Below, piece by piece: positions 34,892 through 42,978 of a DNA stretch of 64,000 nucleotides (position 1 is the first letter of the stretch; every line of letters starts with the position of its first letter). Position numbers and translations under genes: made by a program. The notes under the pieces are model-generated. The model was not told the DNA's origin and searched no databases. It saw nothing but the letters and a program-made list of their open reading frames with translations. Source of the DNA: JAVBJV01 sp031546815 (lineage in GTDB: Bacteria > Pseudomonadota > Alphaproteobacteria > Acetobacterales > Acetobacteraceae); assembly GCA_031546815.1 (NCBI GenBank), contig JAVBJV010000013.1, positions 30,784 to 94,783 on the forward strand. Direction: 5' to 3'.

Positions 34892-36070
34892 TTACGCCAG
34901 CCCCTGCCTGCGCCACCGATCCGCCAGCAGTGCCCCGCACGAACTGATCAGGATCAGCACCGCCAGCGGCACCGGCGTGCCATCGGCCAGCACGGTGGCG
35001 GCAATCCCCGCGCAAGCGCCCAGCAAAAACTGCAACGTGCCCATCAGCGCCGAGGCACTGCCCGCCCGCGTGCCATGTCGTGCCAGCGCTTCCACCGTGG
35101 CGTTCGGCACCACGCAGCCCAGCGCGGACAGGCAGAACATCAGCGGTGGTTGCAGCCACCAGCCCGATGGCGGGTCCCACAGCGCCACCCCCAGCAGCAG
35201 CAGCGCGGCCAGAAACAGCACGACCAGCGCGCGGCTCAGCACGCGGCCCAGATGGTAACGTCGCAGCAGCAGCGAATTGACCTGCGACGCCAGAATGAAG
35301 CCCGACGCATTCAGCCCGAACACGATGGCGAACGTATCGGGCGACATATGGAAATGCCCCACAAACACCGCTGGCGTCGCCGCGATCGAGGCGAACAGCC
35401 CCGACAGCCCCAGCCCGCTGGTCAGCGTGGGCGCAAGGAAATACCGGTCGCGCAGCAGCGAGACATAATTCCGCGCCACCGCCCGCAGCCCCGCGATACG
35501 GCGACCCTCGGGCGGCAGGGTTTCGGGCAGCAGAAACAGGATGATTGCCATCGCCACCAGCCCGTATGCGGCCAGCAGCCAGAACAGCCCGCGCCAGCCG
35601 ACGCCGTGCAGCATCATCGCCCCCAGCGAGGGGGCCAGAATGGGCGCCGCCCCCATCACCAGCATCAGCCGCGACATCAGCCGCGCCGCATCCACGCCCT
35701 GCGCCAGATCGCGCACCATGGCGCGCGGCAGCACCATGCCCGCCGCGCCGCCAAAGGCCGCCAGCGCGCGGAACACCGACAGCCAGAACATGTCGGGCGC
35801 CAGCGCGCAGCCGATCGACCCCAGCGTGTAAAGCCCCAGCCCCGCCAGCAGCGGCATGCGCCTGCCATACCGGTCGGCCAGCGCGCCCTGCACCAGCTGT
35901 CCGACCGCCAGCCCGGCGAAGAAGGTGGCGAGCGTCACCGGGGCCAGATGCGGGGCGTTGAACTCAGCCTCGATGGCGGAGAACCCCGGCAGATACATGT
36001 CGATCGACAGCGGCCCGACGGCGGTCAGCGATCCCAGCAGAATGGGAATCCAGAAGGGGATGGGGCGCAC
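34892..36070 (-). CDS. MFS multidrug exporter, Bcr/CflA family
   Basis: A 392-residue inner-membrane transporter of the DHA1 group with twelve hydrophobic segments. PLSIDMYLPGFSAI at TM1 and GALADRYGRRMPLLAG between TM2 and TM3 are the Bcr/CflA and MFS signatures. The start is inferred to be GTG at 36070, overlapping the yggS stop (TAGTG) so the two are coupled; no ATG gives a full-length TM1. Substrates in the family include bicyclomycin, chloramphenicol and sulfathiazole; which one applies here is unknown. Confidence 0.88.
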   Translation of the reverse strand: MRPIPFWIPILLGSLTAVGPLSIDMYLPGFSAIEAEFNAPHLAPVTLATFFAGLAVGQLVQGALADRYGRRMPLLAGLGLYTLGSIGCALAPDMFWLSVFRALAAFGGAAGMVLPRAMVRDLAQGVDAARLMSRLMLVMGAAPILAPSLGAMMLHGVGWRGLFWLLAAYGLVAMAIILFLLPETLPPEGRRIAGLRAVARNYVSLLRDRYFLAPTLTSGLGLSGLFASIAATPAVFVGHFHMSPDTFAIVFGLNASGFILASQVNSLLLRRYHLGRVLSRALVVLFLAALLLLGVALWDPPSGWWLQPPLMFCLSALGCVVPNATVEALARHGTRAGSASALMGTLQFLLGACAGIAATVLADGTPVPLAVLILISSCGALLADRWRRQGLA

Positions 36071-36765
36071 TAGGCGCGGCTTCCGAAAATGGCAGAGCCG
36101 ACGCGCACATGGGTGGCACCGTGGCGGATGGCGGTCTCGAAATCGGCGGACATGCCCATCGACAGGATCTTCAGCCCGAACCGTGCGCCCAGATCGGCCA
36201 GGGTGGAGAAATGCGAGGCCGGGTCGGCATCGACTGGCGGGATGCACATCAGGCCCGCCAGCGCCGGGCCGAAGCGGGCGATGCAGTCGGTGATGAAGCC
36301 GGGCGCGTCGGTCAGCGACACGCCGGATTTCTGTGCTTCGTCGCCGGTGTTTACCTGCACCAGCAATTGCGGTGTGCGGCCCTCGGCCTGGCAGGCGGCG
36401 GCAATGGCGTCGGCCAGGCGCGGGCGGTCCAGCGTTTCGATGACATCGGCGATGCGCACCGCGTCGCGCGCCTTGTTGGTCTGCAGCCCGCCGATGATGT
36501 GCAGCGACAGCGCGGGGAATTGCGGGCACAGCGCGGGGAATTTTCCGGCGGCTTCCTGCACGCGGTTCTCGCCGAACACCGTCTGCCCGGCCTGCAGCGC
36601 GGCCAGCACTGCCTCGGCCGGGTTGGTCTTGGAAACTGCCACCAGCGTGACATCGCCCGGCGCGCGCCCGGCGCGGATGGCGGCTTCGGCGATGCGCGTC
36701 TTCACGTTGGCAAGACGGACGGCGATGGACTGAACGTCCGGCGGCGAGGATGGATCGGAACTCAT
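36070..36765 (-). CDS. yggS: PLP homeostasis protein, YggS/PROSC family
   Basis: A 231-residue fold-type III PLP-binding protein without known catalysis that buffers pyridoxal phosphate. K46 in VAVSKTN is the PLP lysine. FGENRVQEA, LHIIGGLQTNK, LLVQVNTGDEAQKSG, LMCIPP and SMGMSADFETAIRHGATHVRVGSAIFG are all family motifs; the usual H in WHxIGxLQxNK remains while W is replaced by L. The ATG at 36765 gives a normal-length protein; the longer open frame to 37077 overlaps the porin gene and lacks coding character. Confidence 0.93.
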   Translation of the reverse strand: MSSDPSSPPDVQSIAVRLANVKTRIAEAAIRAGRAPGDVTLVAVSKTNPAEAVLAALQAGQTVFGENRVQEAAGKFPALCPQFPALSLHIIGGLQTNKARDAVRIADVIETLDRPRLADAIAAACQAEGRTPQLLVQVNTGDEAQKSGVSLTDAPGFITDCIARFGPALAGLMCIPPVDADPASHFSTLADLGARFGLKILSMGMSADFETAIRHGATHVRVGSAIFGSRA

Positions 36766-37031
36766 GGATCGAAACCTTGTCCGGTGGGGGCGTGCGGTCA
36801 AGAGCGGGGTGCGGCGGGCAACCGCTCCACGACAAGCAGGTCTGGGGCCATCAATGGTTTGGTGTGATTTTTGGGCAACACCGTCGCCCAAAGCCATGCA
36901 ATCGAAGAATGGCTGCATTGTGTTATTGCAAAATGCACGTAACGGTTTGGGCTGGTCCGGTTGAACGAACTGCGCCCAGAACAAAAACAACCGCCGGGGG
37001 GACTCGGCAAGACAAGAAATGAGGTTACGTG

Positions 37032-38378
37032 ATGCGCAAGGCTTTTCTTGCCGGTGCCGCGCTTGGTGCTTTGACACTGACTGATGCTCCGGCCTTCGCC
37101 CAGCGGGTGGATTCCGCCCAGCCTTACGCCCCGTCGTCCGCTCTTTCGGCGGTGCGCACGGAGCCTGGCGTGCAGGTTCATCTGGCTGGTCGTTACCGGT
37201 TCTTCGCGGGTGCCGCGAGCCAGGATTTCGACAGCACTGCGAATGGGAAGCTCTCGTCGGTCGACTTCATGGATTATGCCCGTCTGTGGCCCGGTTTCGA
37301 CGCGATGGCCGCGAACGGCCTGCAATACGGCGCGCAGCTGGAAATTCGCATGACGAATGCGGCGGAGGCGCGCGGTAATGCGCGTGGCAACCTGACCTAT
37401 CGTCGCATGTACGGGTATGTCGGCACGCCGACGATGGGCGAGATTCGTCTGGGTTCGGGCCAGACCGGCGCTGTGGAGCGCATGTTTACCGGGCATATGA
37501 TGTGGCAGTCCGGGGCAGGCCTGTGGGACAGCGGCGGTCCGTCGCAGATGATGCCGGTTGGGAACGCGGTGGCCCCGAATTCCTATTGGTATTCGGCGTC
37601 CACCGGGAACAACCAGACGAAGATTGCCTATTTCTCGCCGCGCTTCGCGGGCTTTGATTTCGGCCTCAGCTATGCGCCGAACAACGGCAACTTCGGTGGC
37701 GATGCGGGTTGTACGACTGTGGGTGTGAACTGTGACCGCCTTTCGGAAGCCGATCACAATCTGGCGACCGCGCGTACCCGCAACATCGTGGAAGTGATGG
37801 CGCGCTATCGTGGCACGATCGGCCCCGTGGGCCTGACGGTTTCGGGTGGCTGGTATGGCGCCGACACCATTGGCGCAATGGGCACCGCCTATGCGTATCA
37901 GAATATCAGCCTGGGCGTGTTTGGTGCGCAGGCAACGGTCGGCGGCCTTACCTTTGGCGGCCTTATGACGGGCGGCAGCGGCAATTATGCGACGCCGGTT
38001 TTCTCGGCCACGACGGGCGGCACAGTGCGTGGGCGCGTCTATTCGGGGCTGATGCCGTTGCTGTCGGGCACAGAGAACGACGACAATATGTTCACATGGC
38101 AGCTGGGTGTGGCGTACAAGACGGGGCCTTACGGAATCGGCATGGCGTACAGCCAGAATATCTTTGAAGGCAGCCAGGTGGTCGCCGGCAATGCGCGTGA
38201 CCAATCCCTGGGGATTGGTGCGTCCTATGCCGTGGCACCGGGCTTCAACCTGTTTGCGGAATACATGTATGGCCGTCGCAAGGAAAACGGTGTGGACCTG
38301 ACCACGGGCACAGCGGGCAACCGCAACAACGCCGGCGACATCAATATCTTCACGATCGGCACGGCGTTTAACTGGTAA
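37032..38378 (+). CDS. Outer-membrane porin (copy 1 of 4)
   Basis: General diffusion porin of 448 residues: signal MRKAFLAGAALGALTLTDAPAFA, then QRVDSAQPYAPS and a predicted 16-strand barrel ending FTIGTAFNW, with the C-terminal aromatic needed for BAM insertion. The FDFGLSYAPNNGNFGGDAGC strand/loop shared by all four copies leads into a conserved cysteine pair (GCTTVGVNC). It differs most in surface-loop stretches (about 145-170 and 315-340). GAGG with good spacing supports the ATG at 37032. The terminator resembles that of copy 3. Confidence 0.92.
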   Translation: MRKAFLAGAALGALTLTDAPAFAQRVDSAQPYAPSSALSAVRTEPGVQVHLAGRYRFFAGAASQDFDSTANGKLSSVDFMDYARLWPGFDAMAANGLQYGAQLEIRMTNAAEARGNARGNLTYRRMYGYVGTPTMGEIRLGSGQTGAVERMFTGHMMWQSGAGLWDSGGPSQMMPVGNAVAPNSYWYSASTGNNQTKIAYFSPRFAGFDFGLSYAPNNGNFGGDAGCTTVGVNCDRLSEADHNLATARTRNIVEVMARYRGTIGPVGLTVSGGWYGADTIGAMGTAYAYQNISLGVFGAQATVGGLTFGGLMTGGSGNYATPVFSATTGGTVRGRVYSGLMPLLSGTENDDNMFTWQLGVAYKTGPYGIGMAYSQNIFEGSQVVAGNARDQSLGIGASYAVAPGFNLFAEYMYGRRKENGVDLTTGTAGNRNNAGDINIFTIGTAFNW

Positions 38379-38415
38379 AACCGGCTGAGAGATAATCGAG
38401 GCCCGCAAGGGATTC

Positions 38416-38450
38416 GGGGCGGTGGGGAAACTCACCGCTCTTTTCTTTTC
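38416..38450 (+). terminator. Terminator of porin copy 1
   Basis: GCGGTG / CACCGC stem with GGGAAACT loop and a TTTTCTTTT tract, 38 bases after the porin stop. The preceding CCGCAAGGG-TTCGGGG context recurs after porin copy 3. Confidence 0.85.
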
Positions 38451-38525
38451 AGGCGCCTCTATTTCTCTCCGCCGCTCGGGCTGCAATAGAATGAGCCTCC
38501 GGCAGCGAGGGTGGGCCGGGAACGT

Positions 38526-39119
38526 ATGGATCAAAACCTTTTCCGATGGGCGCGGGCGGTCAGGAGCAGGACACGGCAGACACAGCCCGTGTTGTGGCTG
38601 TTCACCGATGCCGTGCGCGTGCCGGACCCGCTGGCGGCGGTGCGACGGTTGGCGCGCGTACGACCCCGCGGACTGGTGGGCGTGGTGTTCCGCCCGGAAG
38701 GCTACGCCGATCCGGCCGCATTGGGCCGGGCTTTGGCACAGCTCTGCCGGGCGGCGGGGATGGCGCTGACGGTGGCGGGGGACATGAACCTGGCGGGGTA
38801 TCTGGGAGCGGGGCGGCATATCCGGGCCGGACGACGCAAGCTCTCGGCCGGTGCTGCGGCGTCGGCGGTAACCACTGGTTCGGCGCATACGCGGGCCGAG
38901 CTGATTCGCGCCGAACGCGCGCGGATAGACATTGTTTTTCTGTCCCCAGTATTTGCGACTGACAGCCATGTTGGCGGCGCATGGATGGGGGCACTTCGCT
39001 GGTCGAGGCAAAGGCATTGTATACAAATAAAAGTCTTTGCATTGGGCGGGATAGACGGACGGACTGTGCGGTATTTACCGCAAACGTGGGGTGCAGGATC
39101 CATTACGCATCTGGTGTAG
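38526..39119 (+). CDS. ThiE/TenI-like thiamine phosphate synthase family protein
   Basis: A 197-residue protein of the TMP synthase/TenI family: FTDAVRVPDPLAAVRRL, GLVGVVFR, GRHIRAGRR, TTGSAHTRAELIRAERARIDIVFLSPVF and FALGGIDGRTV follow the barrel order. ThiE joins the pyrimidine and thiazole moieties of thiamine; TenI relatives are thiazole tautomerases. Canonical catalytic residues are poorly conserved and the 3' third is unusually AT-rich, so function is uncertain. GGGA suits the ATG at 38526; a GTG at 38511 is less likely. It lies isolated between two porin genes. Confidence 0.75.
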   Translation: MDQNLFRWARAVRSRTRQTQPVLWLFTDAVRVPDPLAAVRRLARVRPRGLVGVVFRPEGYADPAALGRALAQLCRAAGMALTVAGDMNLAGYLGAGRHIRAGRRKLSAGAAASAVTTGSAHTRAELIRAERARIDIVFLSPVFATDSHVGGAWMGALRWSRQRHCIQIKVFALGGIDGRTVRYLPQTWGAGSITHLV

Positions 39120-39259
39120 TATTCGTACAACAAGATAATTGTAACAACTGAAACGCGTATTGTGCGTACTTAATTCCCGTTCGAATATTTATTGCCGCCC
39201 GATATGTACGCACGGTCTACAGGATTTGGCGTTTCCATCGGGCAACTCTGACGTTTACT

Positions 39260-39277
39260 GCCGGGTGTCTACCCGGC
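39260..39277 (+). promoter_or_regulatory. Leader hairpin just upstream of porin copy 2
   Basis: Perfect seven-base stem (GCCGGGT / ACCCGGC) with GTCT loop, ending six bases before the AAAGGA ribosome-binding site. It could modulate translation or mRNA stability of the porin. There is no T tract, so it is not a terminator. Confidence 0.5.
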
Positions 39278-39298
39278 TTGTCCAAAGGAAAATTCGCT

Positions 39299-40633
39299 AT
39301 GCGTAATCTCCTTCTTGTCGGCACAGCCCTTGGTGGCTTGGTTGTTATGGGTGCCCCGGCATCCGCGCAGCGTGTCGATTCATCCGTCCCCTATGCGCCG
39401 TCCGCGATGGCGTCGACTCAGCAGACCCAGCCGGGTGTGCAGGTGCGCCTGGCAGGGCGTTACCGGTTTATCGCCGGTGCGGTCAGCCAGGACTTCGACA
39501 GCACTGCGAACGGCAAGCTGTCCTCGGTCGATTTCACGGATTATGCCCGCCTGTGGCCCGGTTTCGACGCGATGGCGGCGAACGGCCTGCAGTACGGCGC
39601 GCAGCTCGAAATCCGTATGGCCGATGGTTCGGCGGCGCGCGGTAACAACCGTGGCAATCTGACCTATCGTCGCATGTATGGCTATGTCGCCACCCCGACC
39701 CTGGGTGAAGTGCGTGTCGGTTCCGGCTCGGTCGGTGCGGTGGAACGCATGTACACCGGCCAGGTGATGGGCATGATCGCCGGCGGCCTGTGGGATAGCG
39801 CTGATTCGACTGCTCTGCTGTCTGGTGCGTCGGTGAACCCGAACTACTACTGGTATGGCAATTCGAATTCGAACAACCAGACGAAGATCGGCTATTTCTC
39901 GCCGCGCTTCGCAGGCTTCGACTTCGGTGTCAGCTATGCCCCGAACAACGGGAACTTTGGCGGTGACGTCGGGTGCTCGGCGGTTGGTTCGTCGTGCGAC
40001 CGTCTGTCCGAATCCGCCAACAGCGCCGATACCTCGAAGATCCGCAACCTGATGGAAGCGATGGTGCGTTACCGTGGCGCGTTCGGTCCGGTGGCGGTCA
40101 ACCTGTCGGGTGGCTGGTATGGCGCCGATACCGTGGCGTCGATGAACAACGCGCAGGCGTTCCAGAACGTCAGCCTGGGTGTGTTCGGCGCGCAGGCGAC
40201 TGTGGCGGGCTTCACCTTCGGTGGGATCACCACGTTCGGTCAGGGTAACTATGCAATGCCGACCTTTACCGGCAACCGCATCACCGGCCGTACCTATGCG
40301 GCGCTCAGCCCGCTGGCAGCCGGGACGGGGAACGACAGCGACCTGATCACCTGGGAACTGGGCGTGTCCTACACGACCGGGCCGTATTCGATGGGTGTGG
40401 CGTATAGCCAGAACCTGTTCGAAGGCAGCCAGGCGGTGTCGACGCGCGCGCGTGACCAGGCGCTGGGGCTTGGTGCGAGCTATTCCATGGCGCCGGGGGC
40501 CAGCGTATTCGTGGAATATCTGTATGGCCGTCGTAGCGAAACCGGTGTGGACGTGACAACGGGCCGTGCCAGCGCGTTGAACAATGCAGGCGATTCCAAC
40601 ACGATCGCGGTCGGCACATCGTTTAACTGGTAA
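39299..40633 (+). CDS. Outer-membrane porin (copy 2 of 4)
   Basis: A 444-residue porin with signal MRNLLLVGTALGGLVVMGAPASA and the shared mature start QRVDSSVPYAPS. The barrel framework matches the other copies (FDSTANGKLSSVDFTDYARLWPGFDAMA; SNNQTKIGYFSPRFAGFDFG), as does the cysteine pair GCSAVGSSC, and it ends VGTSFNW. It is the most divergent copy, with distinct loops. AAGGA precedes the ATG at 39299; a TTG at 39278 is in frame but less likely. A terminator follows. Confidence 0.92.
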   Translation: MRNLLLVGTALGGLVVMGAPASAQRVDSSVPYAPSAMASTQQTQPGVQVRLAGRYRFIAGAVSQDFDSTANGKLSSVDFTDYARLWPGFDAMAANGLQYGAQLEIRMADGSAARGNNRGNLTYRRMYGYVATPTLGEVRVGSGSVGAVERMYTGQVMGMIAGGLWDSADSTALLSGASVNPNYYWYGNSNSNNQTKIGYFSPRFAGFDFGVSYAPNNGNFGGDVGCSAVGSSCDRLSESANSADTSKIRNLMEAMVRYRGAFGPVAVNLSGGWYGADTVASMNNAQAFQNVSLGVFGAQATVAGFTFGGITTFGQGNYAMPTFTGNRITGRTYAALSPLAAGTGNDSDLITWELGVSYTTGPYSMGVAYSQNLFEGSQAVSTRARDQALGLGASYSMAPGASVFVEYLYGRRSETGVDVTTGRASALNNAGDSNTIAVGTSFNW

Positions 40634-40710
40634 GTTATTGCTGGTGAAATCTGAATACCAGCACCGGTTCAGGTGCTGAGGGAAAGGTTTCAAAACCAGA
40701 AATACAATAG

Positions 40711-40746
40711 AACCCCCCTGTGGAATCCACGGGGGGTTTTTGTTTT
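40711..40746 (+). terminator. Terminator of porin copy 2
   Basis: AACCCCCC-T-GTGG pairs with CCACGGGGGGTT (single bulged T) followed by TTTTTGTTTT, 78 bases after the porin stop. Confidence 0.9.
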
Positions 40747-41008
40747 CTTGCAGGGATTTGCGCGAGGCGTGTTTTCGAGGTGACGAAAATACCTATGGCT
40801 CACAAATATTCGTATCTGAAATGGCGAAAATAATCAGTCAATTTTCGCGGCGTTGAAAGTAGCGTCTCGTTTGTAACAGAAGGCAATAATAGCCGGAAAA
40901 TGTTACATTTGGTTGCATGAGTATTGGATTTTATAAGAACTCGATTGAGTCCGTTTGAGTGACGGGATGCGCAGTGTTGCTAAAATGAACCATTCCCAAG
41001 GAGAGACG

Positions 41009-41137
41009 ATGCTGCTGTGCACAATCAACGTTCAAAAGAATCAACATGTTATGATCTTCCTAAAATACCGTGTGTTGTTGAAGCAACACATCGCTAATAA
41101 GTACCTCAGAAATGCAATGCAGCGTTGCGTGAATTGA
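41009..41137 (+). CDS. Candidate small basic protein (42 aa)
   Basis: ATG preceded by AAGGAG with a five-base spacer, an unusually good ribosome-binding site for an otherwise AT-rich intergenic stretch. The product (MLLCTINVQKNQHVMIFLKY onward, ending MQRCVN) is basic, with two cysteines and a short hydrophobic patch. No family is recognised, and the codon pattern differs from the GC-rich neighbours. It may be spurious; an earlier in-frame start at 40955 lacks a ribosome-binding site. Confidence 0.3.
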   Translation: MLLCTINVQKNQHVMIFLKYRVLLKQHIANKYLRNAMQRCVN

Positions 41138-41268
41138 GTGTTCCAAGCATGGTCCGCTGGCTGACCCGGTCGAAACGCTTGTTCTGGTGGAAATTAGGCG
41201 GGGTCCTTAACGCGAAAGTCTGGACGAAGACCTGCCAGACCGATCAATGAGGATAGAAAGGATAAGGA

Positions 41269-42615
41269 ATGCGCAAGGTTCTTCTTGCTGGTGCCGCTCT
41301 CGGCGCTTTGACACTGGTTGACGCCCCGGCGTTCGCCCAGCGTGTTGATTCTGCACAGCCCTATGCCCCGTCGGCCGGCGCGCCGACGCTGCGCACGGAA
41401 CCCGGCGTGCAGGTTCGTCTGGCCGGTCGTTACCGCTTCTTCGCGGGCGCCGTCAGCCAGGATTTCGACGACAGTGCCACTGGCAAGACGTCGTCGGTTG
41501 ATTTCATGGACTATGCCCGCCTGTGGCCTGGTTTCGACGCGATGGCGGCGAACGGCCTGCAGTATGGCGCGCAGCTCGAAATCCGCATGCAGGACGGTTC
41601 GGCCGCGCGCGGTAACAACCGTGGCTCGCTGACCTATCGCCGCATGTATGGTTACGTCGCCACCCCGACCATGGGTGAAGTCCGCGTGGGTTCGGGTCAG
41701 ACCGGCGCCGTGGAACGTATGTACACCGGTCACATCATGGGTTCGATCGCGTCGGGCCTGTGGGACGGCGACGTTCCTCCGATGATCATCGGTTCCAGCT
41801 CGAACGCCGCGACCTATTGGTACTCGGCTTCGGGTGGCAACAACCAGACGAAGATCGCCTACTTCTCGCCGCGTTTCGCAGGCTTTGACTTCGGCGTCAG
41901 CTATGCGCCGAACAACGGTAACTTCGGTGGCGACGCCGGCTGCTCGACCGTTGGTGCAAACTGTGACCGTCTGTCGGAATCGTCGAACAGCGTCGATACG
42001 CTGAAGATGCGTAACCTGATCGAAGCGATGGCGCGTTATCGCGGCACGTTCGGTCCGGTCGCCCTGAACGTGTCGGGTGGCATTTACTTCGCCGACACCG
42101 TCGGTGCGATGGGCAACGCCGTTGCGTCGCAGAACGTCCGTCTGTACGTGTTCGGCACGCAGGTGTCGGTTGCTGGCTTTACCCTGGGTGGTATCGTCAC
42201 GGGTGGTGACGCCAACTATGCGTCGCAGACCTTCGGCACGGGTGTGAACAGCAACCGCGTCGTGAGCCGCAGCTTCTCGGGTCTGAACCCGCTGACAACT
42301 GCAGCTGGTGGTTTTGATGACGGGCTGCTGACCTGGCAGGTCGGTCTGTCCTACACAACCGGACCCTACACGGTTGGTGCAGCCTACAGCCAGAACCTGT
42401 ACGAAGGCAGCCAGGCCGTTGCGACCAACGCGCGTGATCAGTCGCTGGGTATCGGTGCAAGCTACGCCGTTGCGCCGGGCTTCAGCCTGTTTGCGGAATA
42501 CCTGTATGGCCGCCGTAAAGAAGCTGGTGTGGACCTGACCACGGGCCGCGCGGGCAACAGCAACAACGCCGGCGATGCCAGCGTGTTTGCGATCGGCACG
42601 TCGTTCAACTGGTAA
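41269..42615 (+). CDS. Outer-membrane porin (copy 3 of 4)
   Basis: A 448-residue porin with signal MRKVLLAGAALGALTLVDAPAFA, nearly the same as copy 1, and a mature barrel ending IGTSFNW. Long stretches, for example DGDVPPMIIGSSSNAATYW and the GCSTVGANC cysteine pair, are almost identical to copy 4, so these two are the most recent duplicates. AAAGGATAAGG precedes the ATG; the same AAAGGATAAG occurs before copy 4. It has its own terminator. Confidence 0.93.
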   Translation: MRKVLLAGAALGALTLVDAPAFAQRVDSAQPYAPSAGAPTLRTEPGVQVRLAGRYRFFAGAVSQDFDDSATGKTSSVDFMDYARLWPGFDAMAANGLQYGAQLEIRMQDGSAARGNNRGSLTYRRMYGYVATPTMGEVRVGSGQTGAVERMYTGHIMGSIASGLWDGDVPPMIIGSSSNAATYWYSASGGNNQTKIAYFSPRFAGFDFGVSYAPNNGNFGGDAGCSTVGANCDRLSESSNSVDTLKMRNLIEAMARYRGTFGPVALNVSGGIYFADTVGAMGNAVASQNVRLYVFGTQVSVAGFTLGGIVTGGDANYASQTFGTGVNSNRVVSRSFSGLNPLTTAAGGFDDGLLTWQVGLSYTTGPYTVGAAYSQNLYEGSQAVATNARDQSLGIGASYAVAPGFSLFAEYLYGRRKEAGVDLTTGRAGNSNNAGDASVFAIGTSFNW

Positions 42616-42978
42616 AAACCAGTCGGGAAAAAACGATACCCGCAAGGGTTTCGGGGGCGGTGGAAAATCCACCGCCCTTTTTCTTTTTATGCGTTAGTAT
42701 TTCTTGAATACAGAGATCATCGCCAAGTCTATTCAATCGTTGCGATGATGTATTATTATAGCAACAGCTTAATAGAAAGCTGCTTGGACGCTCCGTAATT
42801 CATTGCGGCGTAAATCTATTTCCCTCCATGGTCCCGGGCATGACCCGGCTGCTGCTCGTTTATCGGAATTCAGGGCAGGGTCTTTACGAGCAGCCGGATA
42901 GTGCCGGCACAACAAAGACCAAAGATCTACCCGCAAAGAACGGGACAAGGTCTGGAGAGGACATGGAAAGGATAAGCT
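42616..42978. other. Intergenic region between porin copies 3 and 4
   Basis: This 363-base gap contains the copy 3 terminator, an AT-rich stretch (about 42690-42820) where a promoter for copy 4 is expected, and a long leader. The leader carries GCTGCTCGT (42851-42859) and its exact complement ACGAGCAGC (42886-42894), able to form a stem with a 26-base loop. It also carries the CATGGTCC...TGACCCGG element shared with the copy 3 leader. No ORF is supported. Confidence 0.6.
42655..42688 (+). terminator. Terminator of porin copy 3
   Basis: Perfect ten-base stem GGGCGGTGGA / TCCACCGCCC with a three-base loop and TTTTTCTTTTT. Context and sequence are related to the copy 1 terminator. Confidence 0.93.

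Larger units (their letters stand above)
40634..41268. other. Long intergenic region between porin copies 2 and 3
   Basis: This 635-base gap holds the copy 2 terminator, then a markedly AT-rich stretch (about 40770-41110) in which a 42-codon ORF with a good ribosome-binding site is found. A copy 3 leader follows, with a CATGGTCC...TGACCCGG element shared with the copy 4 leader and a GTCTGG/CCAGAC hairpin at about 41219-41241. The copy 3 promoter must lie here. The region could also encode a small RNA; none can be defined by eye. Confidence 0.6.

Noticed and set aside
36798..39026. 742-codon minus-strand open frame across porin copy 1 and the ThiE-like gene
   Set aside because: Antisense shadow of well-supported genes, rich in Arg/His, without recognisable domains.
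40955..41008. Upstream extension of the 42-codon ORF
   Set aside because: No ribosome-binding site precedes this start, whereas the downstream ATG has AAGGAG at good spacing.
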